Positions 1 through 7,053 are shown, counted from the stretch's first letter. The stretch is DNA of 10,312 bases from an uncultured bacterium (GCA_905215725.1 CAJMRD010000076.1:1-10312); one strand, 5' to 3'. Numbers and translations: made by a program. Notes: generated from the letters alone by a model not told the origin.

Positions 1-894
1 GCCTGCCAGCGGCGCCACGATTTCGTCCTTATGGTCCGCGGGCTTTGCGTACTTTAGGCTGATCTCCCAGGCATCGCAGATCGCGTCGATGCGGTGGTCC
101 AGGTCGTCATACAGGGCGACGATGTCTTTCCAGGAGCTGTAGTTCTTAGAGCTCATGGGGACGTCCAGGTCCTCGACGATATCGTAGTACTGCTCGATGG
201 TGTCTTCCGTGCGCTCGGCGACGTCGGCGAGATTTTGACGGGCGGTGCGATCTTCTTCCAGATAGCTGCCATTGAAGGCCTGCGCGCAGGCGCGGACCTG
301 GCTATCGAGATCTTCGAGCAGGTCGTAGTATTCGCTCAGGCGACGGTAGAGGTTCTGCTCGGAGAGGGTCGCTTCGCCGCCATCCTCGTCATCATCGTCA
401 TCGTCGTAAAGGCTATTGAGGTCACCGAGAGGCTTGAGGTCGTCGGAGTCGACATCATGGTGCAGCTTGGTAACCTCGGCAGTCGTCTGCGTGGCAGCGT
501 TGTCGAACGGCTTGATCACAAAGAAAATGACCAGGGCGATGATGATTGCCACCAGCACAACGATAACGGCGACAAGCGCCCTGGTGGCGCTCTTTTTTGC
601 AGCGGGGGCCTGCGGTGAATCAGACGCGTAGGCAGACGCCGGTTGCTGTTGGGGCGGGGTGTCCGCGACGGGTATGCGCTGCGTCGTTTCGACCGCCGCG
701 GGACCGGCAGCGGGGTCGGGGCGATAGGCGAGGGGGTCGTCCGGCTTAGCTTGCGGCGCATCGAGGGAGCCGGTCTGCTCAAACGCGGGCTGGCCATTGC
801 TCGCAGCTGTCTGCTCAACGGGTGCACCGCACGAGGTGCAGAACTTGGCATCATCTGCAAGAAGCTTGCCGCACGAGGCGCAATACCGAGACAT
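1..894 (-). CDS. zinc-ribbon membrane protein, C-terminus off window
   Basis: An open frame of 298 codons reads from ATG 894-892 to the left edge with no stop, so the C-terminus is missing. The start is supported by an AAAGGAGT Shine-Dalgarno at 899-906. Residues 5-23 form a zinc ribbon (C5-x2-C8-G and C19-x2-C22-G), as in the zinc_ribbon_2 type. A Pro/Gln/Ala-rich linker follows to about residue 100, then KK and one hydrophobic membrane segment at about 106-127 (VIVVLVAIIIALVIFFVI). A run of Asp/Glu lies near residues 160-170. The outer part is acidic and looks helical or coiled-coil (residues about 175-290). The expected topology is an N-terminal zinc ribbon in the cytoplasm with the rest outside. 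The family is common in Gram-positive bacteria but its function is mostly unknown, and I do not assign one. It is divergently transcribed from tmk. Confidence 0.85.
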   Translation of the reverse strand, partial: MSRYCASCGKLLADDAKFCTSCGAPVEQTAASNGQPAFEQTGSLDAPQAKPDDPLAYRPDPAAGPAAVETTQRIPVADTPPQQQPASAYASDSPQAPAAKKSATRALVAVIVVLVAIIIALVIFFVIKPFDNAATQTTAEVTKLHHDVDSDDLKPLGDLNSLYDDDDDDEDGGEATLSEQNLYRRLSEYYDLLEDLDSQVRACAQAFNGSYLEEDRTARQNLADVAERTEDTIEQYYDIVEDLDVPMSSKNYSSWKDIVALYDDLDHRIDAICDAWEISLKYAKPADHKDEIVAPLAG

Positions 895-931
895 TGCCAC
901 TCCTTTCGCCACATTTCAAATCAATACGACG

Positions 932-937
932 ATTATA
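932..937 (-). promoter_or_regulatory. -10 box for the zinc-ribbon gene
   Basis: On the minus strand this reads TATAAT, a perfect -10 hexamer, about 38 nt upstream of the ATG at 894. I see no good -35 hexamer at the usual 16-18 nt. It lies between the gene and the palindromic repeat at 963-1031. Confidence 0.5.
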
Positions 938-962
938 CCCAGCGTCCAAAATTCCCCATCAT

Positions 963-1031
963 AAGTTGCGGTGAAATAGGGACTGTTTGGCGGTCTCAGA
1001 ACTTCAATTAGTCCCTATTTCACCGCAACTT
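963..1031. repeat. REP-like palindrome, 22-bp perfect inverted repeat
   Basis: The arms at 963-984 and 1010-1031 are perfect reverse complements over 22 bp, separated by a 25-nt spacer. The core of the left arm is GCGGTGAAATAGGGACT. There is no T tract and the flanking genes are divergent, so this is not their terminator. The form fits a dispersed REP/BIME or small MITE-type hairpin, perhaps mobilised by a RAYT (IS200-like) transposase. No transposase is present in the window and the family is inferred. Confidence 0.75.
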
Positions 1032-1051
1032 TGGAAAGGCACCATTAGCCA

Positions 1052-1081
1052 TTGGGGACGCGCCGAGCACTGGGGTATCAT
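1052..1081 (+). promoter_or_regulatory. candidate promoter of the tmk-holB-ricT operon
   Basis: TTGGGG at 1052-1057, an 18-nt spacer and TATCAT at 1076-1081 make a plausible housekeeping promoter about 50 nt upstream of tmk. The same GGGGTATCAT string occurs upstream of comF (4657-4666), which supports it as a recurring -10 region in this genome. Confidence 0.45.
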
Positions 1082-1133
1082 GGCTTGGTTGATATATCTG
1101 CATTTACGCGCCTTGTAGGAAGGGGCTGCGCCC

Positions 1134-1817
1134 ATGGCTTTTGAGCCCGCTCAACATAGCTTTATCACGCTCGAGGGCGTTGATGGTGCCGGCAAGTCCA
1201 CGCAGGCGCGCCTGCTTGCCCGTGCGCTCGAGCTCGCTGGCTACCAGGTTGTGAGTCTGCGCGAGCCGGGCGGCACCGCCATCAGCGAAAAGATCCGCGC
1301 CCTGCTGCTCGACCCCGCCAATACGGCGATGGGCGACACCTGCGAGTTGCTGCTCTACGAGGCGGCACGCGCTCAGTTGGTGCACGAGGTCATCGCGCCC
1401 GCCCTTGCTGCCGGCAAGGTGGTCCTGTGCGATCGCTTCTACGATTCCACGACCTGCTACCAGGCGTTTGCCGATGGCCTCGATCGTCAGATGGTGCGCG
1501 ATGCCAATAACCTGGCCGTCGCGGGTACGCACCCGGCGCTCACGCTCGTCTATCACATCACGCCCGAGCAGGCGGCGCTGCGCATGGCCGATCGCGGTGC
1601 GGCCGACCGCATGGAGGCCAAGGGCATGGCCTTCCAAGAGCGCGTCTACCAGGGATTTTGCGCCATTGCCGCCGAGGAACCAAACCGCGTAAAGCTCATC
1701 GACGCGACCGCGACCATCGAGGAAGTCTTCGAGAAGACGGTCGAGCAGGTTCGCGCCTACGGCCTCGACATTCCGCAAGATGCCGTCGCCGCCGCGCTTG
1801 CCAAGGAGGCCGAGTAA
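1134..1817 (+). CDS. tmk: thymidylate kinase
   Basis: This 227-residue protein phosphorylates dTMP to dTDP with ATP in the cytoplasm, the committed step to dTTP. Residues 15-23 are the P-loop GVDGAGKST. The REPGGT motif (43-48) and DRF (100-102) followed by YDSTTCYQ are the dTMP-binding signatures. An Arg-rich LID follows at about 150-160 (RMADRGAADR). The length is slightly above the usual 205-215, because of a C-terminal tail. The ATG is preceded by AGGAAGGGG at 1118-1126. It is the first gene of an operon: its TAA ends one base before the holB ATG, so the two are very likely translationally coupled. Confidence 0.97.
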   Translation: MAFEPAQHSFITLEGVDGAGKSTQARLLARALELAGYQVVSLREPGGTAISEKIRALLLDPANTAMGDTCELLLYEAARAQLVHEVIAPALAAGKVVLCDRFYDSTTCYQAFADGLDRQMVRDANNLAVAGTHPALTLVYHITPEQAALRMADRGAADRMEAKGMAFQERVYQGFCAIAAEEPNRVKLIDATATIEEVFEKTVEQVRAYGLDIPQDAVAAALAKEAE

Positions 1818-1818
1818 C

Positions 1819-2946
1819 ATGGCCCCCGCTCAGGCAAGCCTGCTGGCCAAGCTCGACACCCAAGAGCGCGTGCGCGACTTTTTGGCCAATGCCGTCGCCA
1901 GCGGTCGTGCATCGCACGCCTACCTGTTTTTGGGCGCGCCCGGCGCGGGCAAGCTCGACGCCGCGTGGGCGCTCGCCCAAGCCTTCCTGTGCGAGCAGGA
2001 TGGCTGCGGCTCATGCGATAGCTGCGTGCGCGTCGCCCGCCATACGCACCCCGACGTGCACTATTACACGCCCGAGAGCGCCACGGGCTACCTCATCGCC
2101 CAGACGCGCGAGCTACTCGACGACGTGCCCCTGGCGCCCATCCGCGCCAAGGCCAAGGTCTACATCATTGACCGTGCCGAGCAGCTGCGCGCCAACACCG
2201 CCAACGCGCTGCTCAAAACACTCGAGGAGCCGCCCGAGGGCGTTATGTTTATCTTGCTGGGCACCTCGGCAGACGTGATGTTGCCCACCATCGTGAGCCG
2301 CTGTCAGTGCGTGCCGTTTCGGCTGGTGTCGCCCGCCGTCGCCGCGCAGGCCGTGAGCCGCGCCACCGGTCAGGACCCTGCGCGTTGCCGCATGGCCGTC
2401 GCCGTGGCGGGAAGCCCCACGCGTGGCATCGAGTTCCTCAAGAGCGCCGAGCGCCAGGACGCCCGCCGTCAGATGGTTCGCGCCATCGATTCGCTCATCG
2501 CCGCCGACGAGGCCGACGTGCTCAGCCGCGCCAAGTCGCTCATCGTCGCCGTTAAGGCGCCGCTCGCCGAGGTCAAGTCCACGCAGGAAAAGGTGCTCGA
2601 GCAAAACGCCGATTACCTGTCGCGTGGAGCATTGAAGCAGCTTGAGGACCGCAACAAGCGCGAACTCAACGCGCGCGAGCGTTCGGGTATCATGGAAGCG
2701 CTGGCGAGTGCGCGGACGCTCATGCGCGACGTGCTGCTGACGCTTCAGGACGAGGCGGCCGACGTAGTGAACGAAGACGTGCGCGACACGATCGGGCGGC
2801 TTGCCGCCGCGACCAATGTTGCGGGTGCCACGCGGGCGCTCGAGGCAGTCGCGACCGCCGAGCGCAACATCGCCAGAAACGTTACTCCCCAGCTGGCCAT
2901 CGAGGTCATGCTGTTCGATATCAGGAAGGCACTGAAATGCCGTTAG
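1819..2946 (+). CDS. holB: DNA polymerase III delta' subunit (clamp loader)
   Basis: This 375-residue AAA+ protein is part of the clamp loader that places the beta sliding clamp on DNA. Walker A is G39-A-P-G-A-G-K45, but the residue after Lys is Leu rather than Thr/Ser, as expected for a delta' subunit that does not hydrolyse ATP. A four-Cys zinc module follows (C58, C63, C66, C69). YIIDRAE (115-121) is the Walker B-like segment and S160-R-C is the SRC sensor motif. I chose ATG 1819 rather than the in-frame ATG at 1780 because an AAGGAGG Shine-Dalgarno sits at 1803-1809 inside the end of tmk. Its stop overlaps the ricT start by 10 bases. The tmk-holB-ricT order matches the tmk...holB-yaaT cluster of Bacillus. 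Confidence 0.95.
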   Translation: MAPAQASLLAKLDTQERVRDFLANAVASGRASHAYLFLGAPGAGKLDAAWALAQAFLCEQDGCGSCDSCVRVARHTHPDVHYYTPESATGYLIAQTRELLDDVPLAPIRAKAKVYIIDRAEQLRANTANALLKTLEEPPEGVMFILLGTSADVMLPTIVSRCQCVPFRLVSPAVAAQAVSRATGQDPARCRMAVAVAGSPTRGIEFLKSAERQDARRQMVRAIDSLIAADEADVLSRAKSLIVAVKAPLAEVKSTQEKVLEQNADYLSRGALKQLEDRNKRELNARERSGIMEALASARTLMRDVLLTLQDEAADVVNEDVRDTIGRLAAATNVAGATRALEAVATAERNIARNVTPQLAIEVMLFDIRKALKCR

Positions 2947-4634
2947 TCGTACCCGTTAAGTTTACCTATGCCTCGCGCGACCTGTGGTTCGATCCGCAGG
3001 ATTTGGATATCCTCGAGGCCGATTATGCCATTTGCTCCACCGAGCGCGGAACCGAGATCGGCCTGGTCACGGCCGATCCCTTTGAGGTGCCGCAAGACGA
3101 GATCGGTCAGCCGCTCAAGCCCGTGCTACGCGTGGCGAGCGACATCGACCTGCAGCTTGCCGACGACCTGGCCATCCAGGGCGACGAGGCCATGGTCGAC
3201 TTCCGCCGCCTGGTCAAGGAGCTCGACCTCGAGATGAAACCGGTGGGCGTCGAGTACCTGTTTGGCGGCGAGAAGGCCGTGTTCTACTTTGCGGCCGAGG
3301 AGCGCGTCGATTTTCGCCAGCTCGTCAAGGACCTGTCCTCGACGCTGCACATTCGCGTCGACATGCGCCAGATCGGCGTGCGCGACGAGACCCGCCTGGT
3401 GGGCGGCTATGCCCAGTGCGGCCAGGAGCTCTGCTGCACGCGCTTTGGCGGACAGTTTGAGCCGGTTTCGATTCGCATGGCAAAAGAGCAGGACCTGCCG
3501 CTCAACTCGTCCAAAATTAGCGGCGTCTGCGGCCGCCTGATGTGCTGCCTGCGCTATGAGTTCGAGGCGTACAAGGACTTTAAGAGCCGCGCGCCCAAAA
3601 AGAAGACGCTTATCGATACACCGCTTGGCAAGGCGCGCATCCAGGAATATGACACGCCGCGTGAGCAGCTGGTGTTGCGCCTGGAGAACGGCAAAGTCTT
3701 TAAGGTCAACCTGGCTGACATGACCTGCTCTGAGGGCTGCAAAAAGAAGGCCGCCGAGCAGGGCTGCAACTGCCGCCCCGACTGCGTGACGCGCGATGTG
3801 CTCGAGCGTATCGAGTCGCCCGAGATGCGCCTGGCGCTCATGGAACTCGATCGCGAGAATGGCGTCGACGTGGGCGATGGCCTGTCGAGTGCCGACCGTC
3901 TGGCCGGCACGTCGATGCCCAAGCGCCGTCGTCGCGATGCTGAATCCGATGCTCGCGCCGGTCAGGGTCAGGGCGAGGGCCGTGGCCGCGGAAAGGGCCG
4001 CGGTAAGGCCGAGGCACCCGAGGCCGATGAGGCCGCCGGTGGCCGTCGCCGTCGCAAGCGCGCGGGCTCGGGCGATGTTACCGAGGTTGCAGCCGCGGGC
4101 AAGAACGCCTCTCGCGAGCGCGAGGTTCAGCAGCCCCAGCAGCAGAATCGCGGCGGCGGCATGAACCCCACACGTCGCCGCCGCCGTCATCTGTCGAGCG
4201 AGGAGCGCGAGGACGCCTTCCGCGCCGCAGCTGCTCGCGAGGCCGGTGCCGCTTCCAAGGGCGCCTCGGCCTCCGATGCGCCTGTCGACAAGGGCGGTAA
4301 GTCACGTGGCGAGGAGGAGCGCGCGCCGCGTCCGCGCCGTCGCCATTCCTCGGGCGCGCAGCAGAAGCCTTCAGTGCCCTCCGTGGCCGATCAGGTCTCG
4401 GATGGCCAGGTCAAGGTCACGCGCCGTCGTCCCGGAGATGGCGGGGGAGCGGCTGCCCAGGCGCTCGTGACGAGCGCGAGCCGCGCGGTGGCGAGGGCTC
4501 GGCCGACCAGGGTCAAAAGCGCCGTCGCCGTCGCCGTTCCCGCAAGCCGCGCCAGGATGGTGGCGAGGGCTCGACCCCGTCTTCGTCCGCACCGCAACCG
4601 CCCGCCGGCGAATAACGCCCGCGAGCGGATTTAG
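2937..4634 (+). CDS. ricT: RicT/YaaT-family PSP1-domain protein with basic tail
   Basis: Residues 1-260 match the PSP1/RicT family. In Bacillus the RicA-RicF-RicT complex carries [4Fe-4S] clusters and supports RNase Y-dependent mRNA processing and competence/sporulation regulation. The conserved core is clear: CGQELCC (C161, C166, C167), FEPVSIRMAKEQ, and KISGVCGRLMCC (C198, C203, C204). A second Cys cluster (C264, C268, C277, C279, C283) follows the core. From about residue 325 a long low-complexity tail rich in Arg, Gly and Ala, with RRRR blocks, suggests RNA or other nucleic-acid binding; family members of about 275 residues lack it. ATG 2937 has AGGAAGG at 2923-2929. The frame as sequenced ends at TAG 4632-4634. 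The last about 55 codons look out of frame, and the native tail probably ends at TAA 4613-4615. Confidence 0.9.
   Translation: MPLVVPVKFTYASRDLWFDPQDLDILEADYAICSTERGTEIGLVTADPFEVPQDEIGQPLKPVLRVASDIDLQLADDLAIQGDEAMVDFRRLVKELDLEMKPVGVEYLFGGEKAVFYFAAEERVDFRQLVKDLSSTLHIRVDMRQIGVRDETRLVGGYAQCGQELCCTRFGGQFEPVSIRMAKEQDLPLNSSKISGVCGRLMCCLRYEFEAYKDFKSRAPKKKTLIDTPLGKARIQEYDTPREQLVLRLENGKVFKVNLADMTCSEGCKKKAAEQGCNCRPDCVTRDVLERIESPEMRLALMELDRENGVDVGDGLSSADRLAGTSMPKRRRRDAESDARAGQGQGEGRGRGKGRGKAEAPEADEAAGGRRRRKRAGSGDVTEVAAAGKNASREREVQQPQQQNRGGGMNPTRRRRRHLSSEEREDAFRAAAAREAGAASKGASASDAPVDKGGKSRGEEERAPRPRRRHSSGAQQKPSVPSVADQVSDGQVKVTRRRPGDGGGAAAQALVTSASRAVARARPTRVKSAVAVAVPASRARMVARARPRLRPHRNRPPANNARERI
4443..4447 (+). 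other. G5 run at an apparent -1 frameshift in ricT
   Basis: Downstream of this run the annotated frame turns into Ala/Val/Arg-rich nonsense. The -1 frame instead reads GARDEREPRGGEGSADQGQ, then six Arg, a further basic stretch, and ends APQPPAGE-stop at 4615. That continues the style of the upstream tail (RRRR blocks, DGGEGS). One added G, or a -1 ribosomal slip on GGGGG, joins the two frames. The exact break lies between about 4443 and 4468. Confidence 0.65.
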
Positions 4635-4640
4635 CCCGCC

Positions 4641-4666
4641 TTGCCCCGAGCGCATCGGGGTATCAT
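4641..4666 (+). promoter_or_regulatory. candidate promoter of comF
   Basis: TATCAT at 4661-4666 follows GGGG, as at the tmk promoter. TTGCCC at 4641-4646 is a possible -35 but is only 14 nt away, so the -10 is better supported than the -35. A 6-bp hairpin (4644-4649 with 4655-4660) overlaps the spacer. It has no T tract, so it is a poor terminator for ricT. Confidence 0.35.
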
Positions 4667-4678
4667 AGCGCCGAATCA

Positions 4679-4714
4679 ACAACCCTCCCTGCGACCGAAC
4701 GTAGGGAGGGTTGT
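4679..4714 (+). promoter_or_regulatory. hairpin sequestering the comF Shine-Dalgarno
   Basis: ACAACCCTCCCT (4679-4690) is the exact reverse complement of AGGGAGGGTTGT (4703-4714). Three more pairs (one G-U) extend the stem to 15 bp around a 6-nt loop (4694-4699). The right arm contains AGGGAGGG (4703-4710), the only good ribosome-binding site for the TTG at 4718. The T-rich run after the stem also makes it resemble an attenuator. It may act at translation, transcription or both. Confidence 0.6.
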
Positions 4715-4717
4715 GTC

Positions 4718-5524
4718 TTGAAGAGCCATCTGAACATATTGAGCCGTCTGCAGGGTGCCGGTGCCCTACCGTTTGCGGACGAATTGCTACCGTTTGCCGA
4801 GCGGGTGGCACACGAGGCGCTCGAGGCATTGTCGCCAACACGATGTGCCGGCTGCGAGCGCGCCGGTGCGCTTATTTGCCAAGACTGTCTGGCTGCGCTC
4901 ACGCTCATCGACCCGTGTCATAGCTGCACCCGATGCGGCGCCCCGTTTGGGGATTTGCTGTGCACTGAGTGTTCGGTCGAGGGCACGTCCTCGGCAATGG
5001 CGGAGGCGCTCGACCGCTGCCTGGCGTGCGCCGTCTATGCGCATCCGCTGCCGCGCATCATTAAAGCGTACAAGGATGCGGGCGACCGCTGCCTGGCTCC
5101 GTATCTGGCGGAGCTGCTCTACGACACCGCCCTGCATGCCCAGGTCGTAGCGCCCGATCGCTACGGAGGTGTGCTGTCCGGTGCGGATGCGGTGGTGTTT
5201 GTGCCTGCGACGGCGGCAGCGTTTCGGCGGCGTGGTTTTGATCATATGGAGGCCATTGCGCGCCCATTTTGCGAGCTGTCGGGTGTTCCCTTGCTCGATG
5301 CTCTCGTCAAGTACGGGCATGGCGACCAGCGCGAACTCGGTCGTGAGGAGCGCCGCGAGCGTGTCCAAGGCATGTACGAGACGGTTGAGGACGTGCGGGG
5401 CCGCCGCCTGCTGCTTATCGACGACGTTATCACCACGGGTGCGACGATGGCAGCGGCTTCGGCGGAACTCAAGCGCGCCGGCGCCGCGGCCGTTGATGGC
5501 CTCGCTATCGCACGCGTTTGGTAG
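4718..5524 (+). CDS. comF: ComF-family phosphoribosyltransferase-like protein
   Basis: This protein of 268 residues resembles ComFC/GntX. ComFC helps single-stranded DNA uptake or processing in competent bacteria, while in non-competent bacteria the role is uncertain. An N-terminal double zinc ribbon carries C43, C46, C54, C57 and C70, C73, C82, C85. The C-terminal type I phosphoribosyltransferase domain ends with LLLIDDVITTGAT, the PRPP-binding loop, with its Asp pair at 235-236. The start is TTG 4718, with AGGGAGGG 7 nt upstream. A later in-frame GTG (4805) has no ribosome-binding site. The first about 40 residues before the zinc ribbon are not recognisable. No other competence gene is visible here. 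The next gene begins 11 nt after its stop. Confidence 0.9.
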   Translation: MKSHLNILSRLQGAGALPFADELLPFAERVAHEALEALSPTRCAGCERAGALICQDCLAALTLIDPCHSCTRCGAPFGDLLCTECSVEGTSSAMAEALDRCLACAVYAHPLPRIIKAYKDAGDRCLAPYLAELLYDTALHAQVVAPDRYGGVLSGADAVVFVPATAAAFRRRGFDHMEAIARPFCELSGVPLLDALVKYGHGDQRELGREERRERVQGMYETVEDVRGRRLLLIDDVITTGATMAAASAELKRAGAAAVDGLAIARVW

Positions 5525-5535
5525 GGGTGATTCGT

Positions 5536-6645
5536 GTGGCGGTAAAGATTGAGCGGTGCAACGAGCCGACAGGCGAACAGCTAGCGGCTTCCATAATCCT
5601 AACAGGCGCCTCGGCGCTACGCATGATGCGCGCCGAGCGCCGGCAGATGGGCTACATCGGCTGGAAGGACCTTGAGCCCGAGGAGGAGCGCCGCGTGCTG
5701 TGTACGTCATCGCCTTCGACCGAGGATATCTATCTTCCCGACCTGGTGCGAATTGGAGCCAAAAGCGGCGAGGTGCAAGAAGATCTGTGCTTGCTGGTGG
5801 GATCTGCGGCGCAGCGCCGACGCATGCCTGGCGTGGGCTGGTCCGTGTGTTCCGGGTTGCCTGTCGGCTCGATTCTAGAGGTGGAACCGGGGGTGTACAG
5901 CCTATCTCCCGAGGCCCTTTGTGTTGCCGTCGCCCGCGAGGTCGGCTGTATCCAGGCGTTTGCCCTGGCCCAAAAACTGTGTTCCAAGATTTCACTGAGC
6001 GATCGCGGGAAGTATCTGCCTCCCTACACCTCGCCTGTTGCGAATAGACTTGCAAAGGACAAGGACCAACCGGCAGACGTGGGTTACTTTGAAGTCGAGC
6101 CGGTGCTGACGCCCGATCGCCTGGCAGATTACCTCGCGGCATGTAAGGGGAGTGCGGCCAAACAACTGCTACGCCTGTGTCCCTACCTGTCAGAAAACCT
6201 GCGCTCACCCATGGAGTGCATCATGCTCGCTCTGTTTTCGCTTCCGTTTTCCTATGGCGGATTTGCCTGCGGTCCCTTTAAGACCGACTACAAGATCGAG
6301 TTCGATGACCGCGCGCGGGCAATCTCGGGGATGCCGCATGCAGTTTGCGATGCGTATCAGGAAGCAGCCCAGTTTGACCTGGAATACAACGGTGAGCTGG
6401 GCCATTCCTCCCGGAGGGGACGTATCCATGATGAGAAACGCAACACGGGCTTGATTACTATGGGAATCGAGGTCGCGACGGTCAATAACGAGATGCTCTG
6501 CGACATGGAAGCGATGGAAGCGCTCGCATGGCGCATCCACCAGCGTATGGGTAAGCGATATCAGAATCGCGTAGAGGCTCGTCGAAAGAGGCAAGATGCT
6601 CTGCTGAATACGCTCCGAGCGTGCTTTGGGCTCAAACCAGCGTAA
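5536..6645 (+). CDS. putative DUF559/Vsr-like nuclease with AbiEi-like N-terminus
   Basis: A 369-residue protein starts at GTG 5536, with AGGGG at 5523-5527 as ribosome-binding site. GTG 5527 or TTG 5518 are alternatives overlapping or abutting comF. The C-terminal part has the layout of DUF559/Vsr-like PD-(D/E)XK domains: SPME (224-227), an aliphatic LFSLP segment, D272, DLEYNGELGH (281-290) with E283, N285 and H290, then D299-x2-R302, a turn at G310 and a beta strand IEVATV. In the family the motif is usually E-x-D-G...H; here the Asp is Asn285. The N-terminal 220 residues (ILTGASALRM near 21-30; VYSLSPEALCVAVAREVG near 120-137) resemble AbiEi-type antitoxin/regulator proteins. The assignment comes from motif layout alone. 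A housekeeping hypothetical is possible. It is probably cotranscribed with comF and is followed 35 nt later by a MITE-like element. Confidence 0.55.
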   Translation: MAVKIERCNEPTGEQLAASIILTGASALRMMRAERRQMGYIGWKDLEPEEERRVLCTSSPSTEDIYLPDLVRIGAKSGEVQEDLCLLVGSAAQRRRMPGVGWSVCSGLPVGSILEVEPGVYSLSPEALCVAVAREVGCIQAFALAQKLCSKISLSDRGKYLPPYTSPVANRLAKDKDQPADVGYFEVEPVLTPDRLADYLAACKGSAAKQLLRLCPYLSENLRSPMECIMLALFSLPFSYGGFACGPFKTDYKIEFDDRARAISGMPHAVCDAYQEAAQFDLEYNGELGHSSRRGRIHDEKRNTGLITMGIEVATVNNEMLCDMEAMEALAWRIHQRMGKRYQNRVEARRKRQDALLNTLRACFGLKPA

Positions 6646-6680
6646 AACTATGGCTTTATAGGGGGTCTGTTTATATGCTC

Positions 6681-6897
6681 TGTGCAAAAAACGGCAAATA
6701 TGAGTACTGTTACTAGATTAGTGACAGCAAAAACAAAGAAACTTGGGCCGATAATCTGGATTCAGCGAAGAGATAATAAACGAATGTGGAATATCTTGGC
6801 GCCAAGCAGGCTGTGCGGAACTCAAAAAGGGCTCGTGAGGCGGTAATACGCTGCTACTAAATTGGTAACAGTACTCATATTTGCCGTTTTTTGCACA
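6681..6897. mobile_element. MITE-like element, 33-bp perfect terminal inverted repeats
   Basis: The ends 6681-6713 and 6865-6897 are perfect reverse complements over 33 bp (outer end TGTGCAAAAAACGGC). They continue inward for about 16 bp as an imperfect repeat (ATTTAGT/ATTAGT, CAGC). The whole unit is 217 bp, more AT-rich than the surroundings, and has no convincing ORF. This is the layout of a non-autonomous MITE. No clear target-site duplication flanks it, so the transposase family cannot be named. Confidence 0.75.
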
Positions 6898-6898
6898 C

Positions 6899-6950
6899 GG
6901 CACCCTGAGACGGGTGCCCCGGAGCTCCCCGTAGGGGAGCTCCGGGCTTC
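6899..6950 (+). terminator. tandem hairpins, probable terminator of the comF-nuclease unit
   Basis: GGCACCC/GGGTGCC (6899-6905 with 6912-6918) is followed at once by a perfect 13-bp stem (6918-6930 with 6934-6946, loop GTA). The tail CTTCAT is only weakly T-rich. The second stem resembles the hairpin after the lipoprotein gene at 8471-8499. It lies between the accessory region and the next promoter, so termination is the simplest reading. Confidence 0.55.
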
Positions 6951-7018
6951 ATAGGGGCACGAATGGTCCGCTCCGACCCGCAAAATCTGTACTCGCGATG
7001 CGAATAACGCCCCTAACC

Positions 7019-7047
7019 TTAAACTTTAGCTTGAACTTAGCTATAAT
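7019..7047 (+). promoter_or_regulatory. promoter of the structured RNA / lipoprotein transcript
   Basis: A perfect TATAAT lies at 7042-7047, with TTAAAC at 7019-7024 as a weak -35 and a 17-nt spacer. The local AT-rich stretch (7011-7047) stands out from the GC-rich surroundings. A start near 7054 would put the 5' end of the transcript two bases before the closing helix of the RNA described next. Confidence 0.6.
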
Positions 7048-7053
7048 GCGCTT

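Noticed and set aside
94..618. Plus-strand open frame of 174 codons opposite the zinc-ribbon gene
   Set aside because: The opposite strand has the zinc ribbon, membrane segment and a good ribosome-binding site. This frame is a shadow rich in Val/Ile.
3126..4190. Minus-strand open frame of 354 codons
   Set aside because: It is antisense to the conserved RicT core and tail, and its Ala/Leu-rich composition follows from the GC-rich third positions of ricT.
4644..4660. Small hairpin CCCCGA/TCGGGG after ricT as its terminator
   Set aside because: The stem is only 6 bp with no T tract, and it overlaps the likely comF promoter.
4787..6208. Long minus-strand open frame (473 codons)
   Set aside because: It lies opposite comF and the nuclease gene, both with recognisable motifs, and its residues look like GC-rich antisense (Arg/Pro/Ala-rich).
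6718..6903. 61-codon minus-strand frame inside the MITE-like element
   Set aside because: There is no ribosome-binding site or recognisable motif, and it starts inside the terminal repeat; probably chance.
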